A stretch of DNA of 64,000 bases, from contig NZ_HG322951.1 in the NCBI RefSeq assembly GCF_000455325.1, forward strand, positions 2,718,857 through 2,782,856, read 5' to 3'. Position 1 is the first letter of the stretch. Each line of letters starts with the position of its first letter. This DNA is from Mycolicibacterium septicum DSM 44393 (GTDB taxonomy: Bacteria > Actinomycetota > Actinomycetes > Mycobacteriales > Mycobacteriaceae). The notes under the pieces were generated by a model. That model worked only from the letters and a program-made list of their open reading frames with translations, was not told where the DNA came from and ran no database searches. Made by a program: the position numbers and the translations under genes. Shown here in pieces: positions 33,068 through 41,116 of this stretch.

Positions 33068-33565
33068 ATGCATCTCACTTCATCGGCACCGCAATCCGAC
33101 TCGGCACCGTCGTTCGCCGCCCATTTCAGCGACCCGCTGCCGCGTGGCCTGCGCGAAGCCGGCCAGGCCGCCTCCTGGGACCAGTTCCTGGACGAATATG
33201 CGTCCGGCCCCGGAGCGTTGAAACTGGGCCAGTGGACCTGCACCGATACGGAGCGTTCAGCCAGCAGGCTGGGGCCGCAGGCTCGCCACTACCAGGCCAC
33301 GCTGGCCCTGGGCGACACCATCAGTACCTTGACCGCGGCCGCGAGCGGACCCATCGCCGCATTGACCGAGATGCTCTACGCGCGGGGGATCACGGTCGAG
33401 ACCATGTCGTTTCATCAGCTGCGCACCGGCGGTCGGACCGCGACGTTCATCGAAGGCTGCGACGGCCAGCACAGCGAGTGGGCCATGGGGCTCGCCGATG
33501 ATCCGGAGCAGTCGGCGCTGTACGCCGTGATCGCCTGCGCCAATCGGCTGATGACCGCGGCGTGA
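33068..33565 (+). CDS. Stand-alone LeuA allosteric-domain-like protein
   Basis: 165 residues from the ATG at 33068. The C-terminal 100 residues (ATLALGDTISTLTAAASGP, LYARGITVETMSFHQLRTGG, TATFIEGCDG, ALYAVIACANRLM) follow the pattern of the LeuA_dimer regulatory domain of 2-isopropylmalate/homocitrate synthases. There is no catalytic TIM barrel. The N terminus has LPRGLREAGQAASWDQFLDEY. Similar small proteins occur in other mycobacteria and are sometimes named homocitrate synthase. It may bind leucine or modulate LeuA; this is inference. A palindromic element follows 21 bases after the stop. Confidence 0.65.
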   Translation: MHLTSSAPQSDSAPSFAAHFSDPLPRGLREAGQAASWDQFLDEYASGPGALKLGQWTCTDTERSASRLGPQARHYQATLALGDTISTLTAAASGPIAALTEMLYARGITVETMSFHQLRTGGRTATFIEGCDGQHSEWAMGLADDPEQSALYAVIACANRLMTAA

Positions 33566-33586
33566 AGGCGGCCGCGCGGCGCCGAA

Positions 33587-33635
33587 TGGCCAGTTGTGGC
33601 ACGCAAACTCCAGGAAAGCGTGCCACAACTGGCCA
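33587..33635. repeat. Dispersed palindromic element, copy 1
   Basis: Perfect 18-bp arms TGGCCAGTTGTGGCACGC (33587-33604) and complement (33618-33635) around a 13-base loop. A second copy with the same arm sequence and the same loop length is at 43725-43777. Here it separates the convergent LeuA-like and cyp136 genes and probably acts as a terminator. Confidence 0.75.
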
Positions 33636-33652
33636 ATGGGCCACTGAATACC

Positions 33653-35134
33653 TCAGTGCAGCGGGCGCAGCACGATCGGCATGCCGTCGATCGGGACCGG
33701 CATGCCGCCGTAGTCGTAGCGCGGCCGGTAATCCGGGCTGGCGAGCTCCAGCTTGTAGCGACGCAGCAGCCGGTGCATCACGGTCTTGATCTCCAGCTGG
33801 CCGAACACCATGCCGATGCACTTGTGCGCGCCGCCGCCGAACGGGGCGAACGCGTAGCGGTGGCTCTTGTGCTCGCTGCGCGGCTCGGCGAAACGCTCCG
33901 GGTCGAACTTGTCCGGGTCGGTCCACAGCTCGGGCAGCCGGTGGTTGATCGAGGGCCAGGTCACCACGCTGGTTCCGGCCGGGATGAAGTAGCCCAGCAG
34001 CTCGGTGTCGCGCACGGCCTCGCGGAAGTTGAACGGCAGCGGCGTCATCATCCGCAGCGACTCGTTGATCACCAGGTCGTAGGTTTCCAGCTTGTCCAGC
34101 GACTCGAAGTCCAACGGCCCGTCGCCGATCCGCGCGGAGTCGTCGCGAAGGCGCTCCTGCCACTCCGGATTGGCCGCCAGGTGGTAGGCCATCGTCGTCA
34201 TCGTCGAGGTCGACGTGTCGTGGGCCGCCATCATCAGGAAGATCATGTGGCTGATGATCTGGTCGTCGGTGAAGGTCTGGCCGTCCTCGTCGGCGGAATG
34301 ACACAGCACGCTGAACATGTCGGTGCTCTCCGAGCGCCGCTTCTCGCCGATGCTCCTGGCGAAGTAGTCCTCGAGGGTCTTGCGGGCCTGGATGCCCCGC
34401 CACCATTTCAGCGGCGGCACCGACGTCCGCACGATGGCGTTGCCGGCTCGCGTGGTGGTGGTGAACGCATTGTTGATGGTGGTGACCAGGGCCCGGTCTG
34501 TACCGGCGGGGACACCCATGAACACCTCGGAGGCGATGTCGAGCGTGAGCTCCTTGATCGCCGGGTGGAACAGGAACCGCGGGTCGTTGGCCGCCCAGTC
34601 ATCGGCGAGCACGGCCGAGGCGACCGAGTCGATGTGCGAGATGTAGCCGCTCAGCCTGGTACGGGTGAACGCCTCCTGCATGATCCGCCGGTGGAACATG
34701 TGCTCGTCGAAGTCGAGCAGCATCAGGCCGCCTTCGAAGAACGGGCCGATCACCGGGTCCCAGGCGCGCTGAGAGAAGTCCTTGTTGCGATTGGAGAAGA
34801 CCGCCTGGGTGGCGTCGGGGCCCAGCGCCATCACCGAGGACAGGGCGGGGGATTGCGCGTAGTACAGCGGACCGTTCTTGCGGTACTGCTCCAGGATGAA
34901 GTCGGGTCCGCCACGGAAGATCTCGATCATGTGGCCGATGATCGGCAAACCGGAGTCGCCCATGATCGGCTTGAGGCCGCTGCCGGCGGGGGGCTCGGCG
35001 AAGACGAACTGGTCCCAGTCCTTGGCCTTGAGGCGCTTTTCCAGTGCACCCATGCCCGGCAATGTGTTGGGCGTCGGGGTGAACCGGCGCTTGGCCTGAT
35101 CGAGCAGGTAATTCGGGGTGCTGATGGTTGCCAT
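33653..35134 (-). CDS. cyp136: Cytochrome P450, CYP136-like
   Basis: 493 residues from the ATG at 35134 (AGGAG six bases upstream); M. tuberculosis CYP136 (Rv3059) is 492. The N-terminal PIMGDSGLPIIGHMIEIFRGG is the membrane-proximal proline region. MMAAHDTSTSTM is the I-helix oxygen motif, ESLRM the ExxR, and FAPFGGGAHKCIGMVFG holds the heme Cys439. Identification is supported by the adjacent TetR and SDR genes (Rv3058c, Rv3057c) and nearby ligB/cstA. Natural substrate not established. Confidence 0.88.
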   Translation of the reverse strand: MATISTPNYLLDQAKRRFTPTPNTLPGMGALEKRLKAKDWDQFVFAEPPAGSGLKPIMGDSGLPIIGHMIEIFRGGPDFILEQYRKNGPLYYAQSPALSSVMALGPDATQAVFSNRNKDFSQRAWDPVIGPFFEGGLMLLDFDEHMFHRRIMQEAFTRTRLSGYISHIDSVASAVLADDWAANDPRFLFHPAIKELTLDIASEVFMGVPAGTDRALVTTINNAFTTTTRAGNAIVRTSVPPLKWWRGIQARKTLEDYFARSIGEKRRSESTDMFSVLCHSADEDGQTFTDDQIISHMIFLMMAAHDTSTSTMTTMAYHLAANPEWQERLRDDSARIGDGPLDFESLDKLETYDLVINESLRMMTPLPFNFREAVRDTELLGYFIPAGTSVVTWPSINHRLPELWTDPDKFDPERFAEPRSEHKSHRYAFAPFGGGAHKCIGMVFGQLEIKTVMHRLLRRYKLELASPDYRPRYDYGGMPVPIDGMPIVLRPLH

Positions 35135-35195
35135 GGGCCGCTCCTGACCAACAAAGTCCGACGAAGTGTGGTCGATGTCACCACTTGAGGCCATC

Positions 35196-35223
35196 CTGAC
35201 TGTCAGACTTGACGCATGTCAAG
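35196..35223. promoter_or_regulatory. Tandem palindromes, TetR operator candidates
   Basis: CTGACTGTCAG (35196-35206) is an 11-bp palindrome followed immediately by CTTGAC-GCAT-GTCAAG (35208-35223, extendable by one base pair each side). Both lie between the divergent cyp136 and TetR genes, as expected for the autoregulated repressor of the P450. Confidence 0.6.
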
Positions 35224-35262
35224 TTTTGAACTGGCGCGTCGTGGATGCAAAGGTCTAATGCC

Positions 35263-35916
35263 ATGACCGCCGAATCGATACCGGGGAGCAGCAATGGCTC
35301 CACCGGGCGTCCGCAGGCCCGTCGCAGCAGGGGCGATCGGCAGCGCGAGGCCATCGTCGCGGCCGTGCGGGACCTGCTCGAAGAGCAGTCGTTCGCCGAT
35401 TTGTCGGTGAGCACCATCAGCGAACGTGCCGGGGTGGCCCGGTCGGGCTTCTACTTCTATTTCGATTCGAAGTACGCGGTGCTGGCCGTGATCGTGTCCG
35501 ACGCGATGGAACAACTCGCGGCGTTGACGCACAACTACGCGCCCCGCGACGCCGGCGAGACACCGGCCGCCTTCGCCAAGCGGATGGTCGGCAGTGCGGC
35601 AACCGTCTTCGCCACCAACGACCCGATCATGTCGGCCTGCACCGTCGCGCAGAACACCGACGCCCAGATCCGGGAGTTGATGAACGACTACGAGGACGCT
35701 GTGATCGACCAGATCGTCGGCCTCGTCGAACAAGACGCAGGTGCCCGCCCGATCTCGGACGACCTCCCCGCGCTGGTACGGACCCTGGTTGCGACCACGG
35801 CGATGACGCTGTCGCACGACTCGGCCTTCGTGGGACGGGGCACCGACCCGGACCGTGCGCTCGACGTGGTCGAGCGACTGTGGCTCAACGCACTGTGGGG
35901 TGGCCAGGAGGGCTAG
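35263..35916 (+). CDS. TetR-family regulator (Rv3058c-like)
   Basis: 217 residues from the ATG at 35263, favoured over 35245 by the AAGG spacing. RRSRGDRQREAIVAAVRDLLEEQ and VSTISERAGVARSGFYFYFDSKYAVL form the DNA-binding domain, about residues 18-72. It is divergent from cyp136, and the SDR gene follows 22 bases after its stop. This matches the Rv3057c-Rv3059 arrangement, so it is the probable local repressor. Confidence 0.88.
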   Translation: MTAESIPGSSNGSTGRPQARRSRGDRQREAIVAAVRDLLEEQSFADLSVSTISERAGVARSGFYFYFDSKYAVLAVIVSDAMEQLAALTHNYAPRDAGETPAAFAKRMVGSAATVFATNDPIMSACTVAQNTDAQIRELMNDYEDAVIDQIVGLVEQDAGARPISDDLPALVRTLVATTAMTLSHDSAFVGRGTDPDRALDVVERLWLNALWGGQEG

Positions 35917-35938
35917 CGTCACAGGTAAGGTCACCGCT

Positions 35939-36820
35939 ATGGGGAGTGATACCGCGGGTAACGCCCGGGCGGACTTTCGGGGCAAGAAATGTTTGATCAC
36001 CGGCGCCGCCAGCGGAATCGGCCGCGCCACAGCGTTGGCCCTGGCGGCCCGGGGCGCTGAGTTGTACCTGACCGACCGGGACGAGGTCGGTCTGGCCCAG
36101 ACCGTTGCCGATGCCCGTGCGCTGGGCGCCCAGGTGCCCGCCCACCGGGCTTTGGACATCTCCGACTACGACCAGGTGGCGGCGTTCGGTGCCGACATCC
36201 ATGCGGCGCACTCGTCGATGGACGTGGTGATGAACATCGCCGGGGTGTCGGCATGGGGGACCGTCGACCAACTCACCCATCAACATTGGCGCTCGATGAT
36301 CGACGTCAACCTGATGGGCCCGATCCACGTGATCGAGACGTTCCTGCCGCCGATGGTGGAGGCCCGCCGCGGTGGGCACCTGGTGAATGTGTCCTCGGCC
36401 GCCGGCATCGTCGCACTGCCCTGGCACAGCGCCTACAGCGCCAGCAAGTACGGGTTGCGTGGGCTGAGTGAAGTGCTGCGCTTCGATCTGGCGAGGCACC
36501 GCATCGGGGTGTCGGTCGTAGTGCCGGGTGCGGTGAAAACCGGTCTGGTGCAGACGGTTCAGATCGCCGGTGTGGACCGGGAGGATCCGAACGTGCAGAA
36601 GTGGGTGGACCGGTTCGCCGGCCACGCCATCTCGGCGGAGAAGGCGGCCGACAAGATCCTGGCCGGGATGGCGCGCAACCGGTTCCTGATCTACACCTCG
36701 GTCGACATCCGCGCCCTGTACGCCTTCAAACGCGCCGCGTGGTGGCCCTACAGCGTGGCCATGCGACAGGTCAACGTGTTGTTCAGCCGGGCGTTGCGGC
36801 CGAAATCCGTGCAGCCCTAG
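35939..36820 (+). CDS. SDR-family oxidoreductase (Rv3057c-like)
   Basis: 293 residues from the ATG at 35939. TGAASGIG loop (21-28), MNIAGVSAWG in the NAG position, Ser142/143 in NVSSAAGIV, Tyr166 and Lys170 in YSASK. The C-terminal 50 residues (ISAEKAADKILAGMARNRFLIYTS) are typical of the membrane-associated SDR group. It is probably co-transcribed with the TetR and may act on the CYP136 product. Its 3' end overlaps the convergent ATPase gene by four bases. Confidence 0.88.
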   Translation: MGSDTAGNARADFRGKKCLITGAASGIGRATALALAARGAELYLTDRDEVGLAQTVADARALGAQVPAHRALDISDYDQVAAFGADIHAAHSSMDVVMNIAGVSAWGTVDQLTHQHWRSMIDVNLMGPIHVIETFLPPMVEARRGGHLVNVSSAAGIVALPWHSAYSASKYGLRGLSEVLRFDLARHRIGVSVVVPGAVKTGLVQTVQIAGVDREDPNVQKWVDRFAGHAISAEKAADKILAGMARNRFLIYTSVDIRALYAFKRAAWWPYSVAMRQVNVLFSRALRPKSVQP

Positions 36821-37995
36821 CGTTTTCCCCAATGCCAGGACGGCGTGTTGAGCATGCCGAACCCTTCCACCTTCGTCTCACCCCACTGCTTGTAGAGCTC
36901 CACCTCGATCGCCGTGCTCCGCTGCTCGTCGGCGGCCGGTGTGGTGTCCAGGAAATCCAGCAGCGCACGTGAGTGTGTCACGACGACCACCTGGGACTGT
37001 TTGGCGGCGGTCTTGATCAGGGCGGCCAGCGGCCGGACCAGATCGGGGTGCAACGACGTCTCGGGCTCGTTGAGCACCATCAGCGACGGTGGCCGCGGGC
37101 TGGCAAGTGCCGTCGCCCACAGCAGGAAACGCAGTGTGCCGTCGGATAATTCGGCCGCGCGCAACGGTCGCAGCATGCCGCGTTGACGCAGCTGCAGATC
37201 GAACAGGCCGTCGTTGACCGCAACCGAGACGGTGGCCCCGTCGAACGCGTCGGCCACCGCGCGGGCCAGGTCGTCGAAGGTCGTCTCGACGATCGTCTGA
37301 ACTGCCGCGGCCAGATCGGAGCCGTCGTCGGAGAGCACCGGGGTACGGGTGCCGATGTGGGGCCGGCGGGCGGGCGCTCCCGCGTCGACCCGGAATCCGT
37401 CGTAGAACCGCCAGTCGCGCAGCCGATCCGAGACGGCCGACAGTTCCGGCAGCGCGTCCGGGTGTGCGTATTCGGCGAGCACGCTGCGGTAGGAAGGCAG
37501 CGAGCGGGTCAGCTCATCGAAACCCCGGCCCGATTGCGCGGCGACCTCGGCGTACTCGCGGGTGCGGCTCACCAGCGTCGAGGCCGGCCGCAGCACCGGC
37601 CCGGCGAACACCACTTCCCGTTTGATCTCGGGATCCTGGGCGAATGCCGACGGCTCGCCACCCGATCCGGCCATCTGCGGAAGGCCCAGATCCACCAGGT
37701 ACCCGAAATCGTCTGCGGAGAAGCCGAGTTCGAGCGACACCGGGCGAGTCCGGACGGTGCCCTGGGTCTGCCCGTTCGGCTGCTCGGGGCCCGCCCACAA
37801 GACCGACTGCAGGCCGCCCTCGCGGGCCAGCGAGCCGATCACCTGGCCCCGGCCGCAGTCCGCCAGTAGCCGCAGCGCGCGGTAGATCGATGACTTGCCG
37901 GTGCCGTTCGCGCCGGTGACCACCGTGAGGTCGGTCAGCGGCAGGATCACCTCCCGCAGCGAGCGGTAGCCCCGGATCGCGATGGTCTGCAGCAT
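36817..37995 (-). CDS. RecF/OLD-like AAA ATPase
   Basis: 392 residues, start MLQTIAIRGYRSLREV at 37995. Walker A is TGANGTGKSS (27-36), the ABC-type signature AELSDGTLRFLLWAT, Walker B LMVLNEPETSLHPD, and the switch VVVVTHSRALLDFL; the layout is RecF/SMC-like without a long coiled coil. Such ATPases function in DNA repair, or as the sensor half of defence systems such as OLD or AbiEii-like pairs, but no nuclease partner is adjacent. It sits between the SDR and dinB2 genes, which are neighbours in M. tuberculosis. Confidence 0.82.
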   Translation of the reverse strand: MLQTIAIRGYRSLREVILPLTDLTVVTGANGTGKSSIYRALRLLADCGRGQVIGSLAREGGLQSVLWAGPEQPNGQTQGTVRTRPVSLELGFSADDFGYLVDLGLPQMAGSGGEPSAFAQDPEIKREVVFAGPVLRPASTLVSRTREYAEVAAQSGRGFDELTRSLPSYRSVLAEYAHPDALPELSAVSDRLRDWRFYDGFRVDAGAPARRPHIGTRTPVLSDDGSDLAAAVQTIVETTFDDLARAVADAFDGATVSVAVNDGLFDLQLRQRGMLRPLRAAELSDGTLRFLLWATALASPRPPSLMVLNEPETSLHPDLVRPLAALIKTAAKQSQVVVVTHSRALLDFLDTTPAADEQRSTAIEVELYKQWGETKVEGFGMLNTPSWHWGKR

Positions 37996-38005
37996 GGGTT
38001 CGAGG

Positions 38006-39097
38006 CTATTGGTCGACTGTGACAACTTGGCCGGTGGGAATCCCGTCCATGGACAGTTCCAGCCGAACACCCAGCAGCCGGATCGGTCGGTCCAGCTCGA
38101 ACTGGTCGAAAACCGCCAGCGCCGTCTCGGTGATGACGCCGGCGTCGGTGCTCGGTGCGGCCAGCTTGCGGATCTTTGTGCGCGTGTAGAAGGTGCTGGT
38201 GCGCACCGTGACCGCCACCCGCGTGACGATGCGGCCCTGTTCGACCACCTCGTCGAGGGTCCGGCGGGTCAGCTCGCGGATCGCGTCGTCCATCTCGCCG
38301 CGCTCGGTGAGGTCGGCGGCGAAGGTGATGACGTGACTGCGGGACCGCGGGATCCAGGGCTCGGAGCTCACCTCGGTGTCACCGCCGCCTTTGGCGAGCA
38401 ACAGGATCCACAGCCCGGTGCTGGGCCCGAACGCCGAGGTGAGCACGGTCGCATCGGTGGCAGCCAGATCAGCAACCGTAGTGATGCCCAGCGCGGCAAG
38501 CTTTTTCGTGGTCTTCGGGCCGACGCCCCACAGCGCATCGGGCGGACGGTCACCCATCACCGACATCCAGTTGGCTTCGGTGAGCATGTAGACACCTGGG
38601 GTCTGATCTGCTCCTCGCGTGCGCGTCGGTTTGGCCAGCCCGGTCGCGACCTTGGCCCGTTGCTTGTTGTCACTGATACCTACCGAACACGACAGCCCGG
38701 TCTCGGCGGCGATGACGGTGCGGATGCGCTCGGCCAGCTCGACCGGATCGCTGACCTCGGCACCGAGATAGGCCTCGTCCCAACCCCAGACCTCCAACGG
38801 GTGGCCGAGATCGCGCAGCAGACCCATCACCTGTTCGGACGCCGCGTCGTAAGCGTCCGGGTCCGACGGCAGGAAGGTGGCGTCGGGGCATTTGCGAGCT
38901 GCCGTGCGCAGCGGCATGCCGGCGTGCACACCGAACTCACGTGCCTGATACGACGCGCAGGTGACCACCTTGCGCGGTTCGGTCGGATCACCGCTGCCGC
39001 CGACGATGACGGGCAGGCCCTCGAGTTCAGGGTGACGGCGCAGCTCCACCGACGCCAGGAACTGGTCCAGGTCGACATGCAGCACCCAGGCGCTCAT
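38006..39097 (-). CDS. dinB2: Y-family DNA polymerase IV, DinB2/DinP type
   Basis: 363 residues from the ATG at 39097 (an in-frame GTG at 39112 is possible but overlaps the TetR stop more). MSAWVLHVDLDQFLASVE gives catalytic Asp9 and Leu14 in place of the usual steric-gate Phe/Tyr; WGWDEAYLG supplies the second acidic pair. Fingers, palm and thumb run to about 240 with the little finger to the end. Leu at this position is what lets M. smegmatis DinB2 insert ribonucleotides. Translesion synthesis is the expected role. The adjacent TetR matches Rv3055/Rv3056. Confidence 0.92.
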   Translation of the reverse strand: MSAWVLHVDLDQFLASVELRRHPELEGLPVIVGGSGDPTEPRKVVTCASYQAREFGVHAGMPLRTAARKCPDATFLPSDPDAYDAASEQVMGLLRDLGHPLEVWGWDEAYLGAEVSDPVELAERIRTVIAAETGLSCSVGISDNKQRAKVATGLAKPTRTRGADQTPGVYMLTEANWMSVMGDRPPDALWGVGPKTTKKLAALGITTVADLAATDATVLTSAFGPSTGLWILLLAKGGGDTEVSSEPWIPRSRSHVITFAADLTERGEMDDAIRELTRRTLDEVVEQGRIVTRVAVTVRTSTFYTRTKIRKLAAPSTDAGVITETALAVFDQFELDRPIRLLGVRLELSMDGIPTGQVVTVDQ

Positions 39098-39101
39098 GGT
39101 G

Positions 39102-39707
39102 CTAGTGGCCACACAACTTGCGGGCGGTGTCCTGCCACGCCGCTGTGAGCTCGTCGAGGCTCCGGCCGTGGGAGAGTTGGTGGGCCAGGTAGTCGGGGTC
39201 CAGCAGCGCGATCAGGGCATCGGCTTGCGCATCGAGATCACCTGTGGTGCCCGCGGTTTCGAGCAGCATCCGGACGTGGGTGCGGTGCAGGGTGAACGGG
39301 CCGGTGTAGCGCAGGGCGGGATCGCGGATGGCGTCCGACAGCAGCGCTTGGTGGCAGTGCACGAAGCGGAGGCGATCCGCGCCGTAGGCCAATAGCCGTT
39401 CCAGCGGGGGCGCGCCCGGTCCCAATGGGGGCGGGCCGAACATGAAGGCGTCCTGTTCGGCGGTCTCGTCCTCGTCGAGCAGCACCATCATCAGCCCCGC
39501 CCGGCTGCCGAACCTGCGGAACACCGTGCCCTTCCCGACGCCTGCCTCTACCGCGATATCGTCGGTGCTGACCGCGTCGGGTCCGCGTTCGGCGATGAGC
39601 CGGCGCGCGGCATCGAGAATAAGGGCACGGTTTCGCGCGGCATCGCCGCGTTCCTGTGGCGCCGGGTCGAAGCCCGCGAGCTGGGTCGGGCGGTCAGAGG
39701 CTGCCAC
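39102..39707 (-). CDS. TetR-family regulator (Rv3055-like)
   Basis: 201 residues, GTG start at 39707. RNRALILDAARRLIAERG and VSTDDIAVEAGVGKGTVFRRFGSRAGL form the HTH, about residues 25-72. It ends four bases before the dinB2 ATG, so the two are probably co-transcribed. It is divergent from the FMN reductase gene, with a small palindrome (39737-39750) between them. Confidence 0.88.
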   Translation of the reverse strand: MAASDRPTQLAGFDPAPQERGDAARNRALILDAARRLIAERGPDAVSTDDIAVEAGVGKGTVFRRFGSRAGLMMVLLDEDETAEQDAFMFGPPPLGPGAPPLERLLAYGADRLRFVHCHQALLSDAIRDPALRYTGPFTLHRTHVRMLLETAGTTGDLDAQADALIALLDPDYLAHQLSHGRSLDELTAAWQDTARKLCGH

Positions 39708-39736
39708 AACTGCACTTTAACTCAGGTGGAATTAAT

Positions 39737-39750
39737 CGGACCACAGTCCG
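39737..39750. promoter_or_regulatory. Small palindrome, TetR operator candidate
   Basis: CGGAC-CACA-GTCCG between the divergent TetR (39707) and FMN reductase (39798) genes. The five-base arms are perfect. GGAC-N4-GTCC repeats are common operators for this kind of redox-linked TetR pair. Confidence 0.5.
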
Positions 39751-39797
39751 GTTGATCGTTGCGAGAATCGGGTCAGACGAACAAGGGAGTGGTGAAC

Positions 39798-40340
39798 ATG
39801 GCCGATGTGAAGGTCCTGGTGTTGGTAGGAAGCCTGCGTGCGGCGTCGATCAACCGGCAGCTCGCCGAACTGGCCGTGGAGCAGGCGCCCGACGGGGTGG
39901 AACTGCGGATCTTCGACCGGCTGGGGGAGTTGCCTTTCTATAACGAGGACATCGACACCGACGACGTGGCCGAACCTGTGGTCGCGCTGCGCGCGGCGGC
40001 CGCCGAGGCTAACGCCGCGCTGGTGGTCACTCCTGAATACAACGGCAGCATCCCGGGTGTGTTGAAGAACGCGATCGACTGGCTGTCGCGGCCATGGGGC
40101 AACGGCGCGCTCAAGGACAAGCCACTGGCGGTGGTGGGTGCCGCGCTCGGGCAGTACGGCGGCGTGTGGGCGCACGACGAGACCCGCAAGTCCTTCGCCA
40201 TCGCCGGGCCGCGCGTGGTCGAGGATCTCAAGCTCTCGGTGCCGTCCAAGACGCTCGACGACAAGCATCCGAGGGAGAACGCGGAGGTGGCCGAGGCGCT
40301 GCGCGACATTGTGGGCAAGCTCACAGTTGAGGTCGACTGA
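39798..40340 (+). CDS. NADPH-dependent FMN reductase (Rv3054c-like)
   Basis: 180 residues from the ATG at 39798. VLVGSLRAASINRQLAELA is the flavodoxin-like FMN phosphate loop, and VVTPEYNGSIPGVLKNAIDWLSRP is the signature of the NADPH:FMN/quinone reductase family (MdaB, ChrR, SsuE-like). It reduces FMN or quinones; an antioxidant role is likely. It is divergent from the TetR at 39102-39707, which probably controls it. Confidence 0.9.
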   Translation: MADVKVLVLVGSLRAASINRQLAELAVEQAPDGVELRIFDRLGELPFYNEDIDTDDVAEPVVALRAAAAEANAALVVTPEYNGSIPGVLKNAIDWLSRPWGNGALKDKPLAVVGAALGQYGGVWAHDETRKSFAIAGPRVVEDLKLSVPSKTLDDKHPRENAEVAEALRDIVGKLTVEVD

Positions 40341-40389
40341 GGGTTCGTCGTCGCGTTTTGCCGTTCGCGCCGCTTTGCGGCAAAATCTT

Positions 40390-40424
40390 GCCGCCGGCTG
40401 GGTCACTCCGACCCGGCCGGCGGC
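40390..40424 (+). terminator. Hairpin terminator after FMN reductase
   Basis: Arms GCCGCCGGCTGGGTC (40390-40404) and complement (40410-40424), 14 of 15 paired plus one G-T wobble, five-base loop, followed by TTTGCT. It lies in the 500-base gap 40341-40841, which otherwise holds only the nrdHIE promoter region. Confidence 0.7.
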
Positions 40425-40569
40425 TTTGCTATTGGGGGGTCTTGCGCTTTGCGGCGGCCGGGTTTGTCGGTGCCTGGTGGTACATCTAGGGGTGCGGCGC
40501 GACACGGTCTGTCAAGTCGGGCACGACACGCCGTCGGTGTGGTTGCTGGCAAGCTTACGACCAGGGAAT

Positions 40570-40595
40570 TTCAGAAATGTTATTCAGAACATGTT
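40570..40595 (+). repeat. Direct repeats upstream of nrdH
   Basis: TTCAGAAATGTT (40570-40581) and TTCAGAACATGTT (40583-40595) are near-identical direct repeats in an AT-richer part of the nrd upstream region. They may be regulator half-sites or promoter elements. Confidence 0.45.
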
Positions 40596-40616
40596 GTATG
40601 GCTTCGAACTGTCGGC

Positions 40617-40630
40617 CACTAGGTGTAGTG
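40617..40630. promoter_or_regulatory. NrdR-box-like palindrome
   Basis: CACTAGGTGTAGTG has perfect CACTA/TAGTG arms around four bases and resembles the NrdR box (acaCwATATaTwGtgt) usually found upstream of ribonucleotide reductase genes. A second box with the usual spacing is not clear, so the call is tentative. Confidence 0.45.
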
Positions 40631-40841
40631 TCTGTGAGACCGACAGGCCACCACAGTTCGGGAGCCCGCCGGAGCGCAGCGAATCCGGCTGAGTCGGTTT
40701 CAAGACCAGCTGGAGAGCGACTTCGACCGGCAGGAATTTTGGCGGCCCGAAGGTCGCTGAACTTAAGCGAAACGTAAGACCCGATCAGTTGCCAGTCACT
40801 GTCTAGTTTTTTCACTTTCCGCAAGAGGAGCCGTACCGAAG

Positions 40842-41081
40842 ATGACCGTCACCGTGTACACCAAGCCCGCATGCGTGCAGTGCAACGCCACCTACAAGGC
40901 GTTGGAAAAGCAGGGCATCGAGTTCGAGAAGGTCGACATCACCCTCGACAGCGAGGCCCGTGACTACGTCATGGCGCTCGGCTACCTGCAGGCGCCGGTC
41001 GTGGTGGCCGGCAACGACCACTGGTCGGGCTTCCGGCCGGATCGGATCAAGGCACTCAGCACGGTCGCGGCCAGCGCGTAA
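40842..41081 (+). CDS. nrdH: NrdH glutaredoxin-like redoxin
   Basis: 79 residues. [23 protein letters not shown] carries the redox pair Cys11/Cys14 (CVQC); the C-terminal [12 protein letters not shown] is the NrdH-specific thioredoxin-reductase recognition segment. It supplies electrons to class Ib ribonucleotide reductase. GAGGAG lies 11 bases before the ATG. First gene of nrdHIE, 35 bases before nrdI. Confidence 0.96.
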   Translation: MTVTVYTKPACVQCNATYKALEKQGIEFEKVDITLDSEARDYVMALGYLQAPVVVAGNDHWSGFRPDRIKALSTVAASA

Positions 41082-41116
41082 CGGAAGGTCATCAACGGGG
41101 GAGGACGGAGAACACG

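Noticed and set aside
33596..35188. Long plus-strand open frame opposite cyp136
   Set aside because: The minus strand encodes a complete P450 with heme and I-helix motifs; the plus frame has no motif or ribosome-binding site.
36817..37995. Complete OLD or Gabija-type defence system
   Set aside because: Only the ATPase is present; no TOPRIM domain in it and no helicase or nuclease gene adjacent.
40583..40600. LexA/SOS-box-like GAAC..GTT sequence before nrdH
   Set aside because: The right half lacks GTTC with the correct spacing for the mycobacterial SOS box; kept only as part of a direct repeat.
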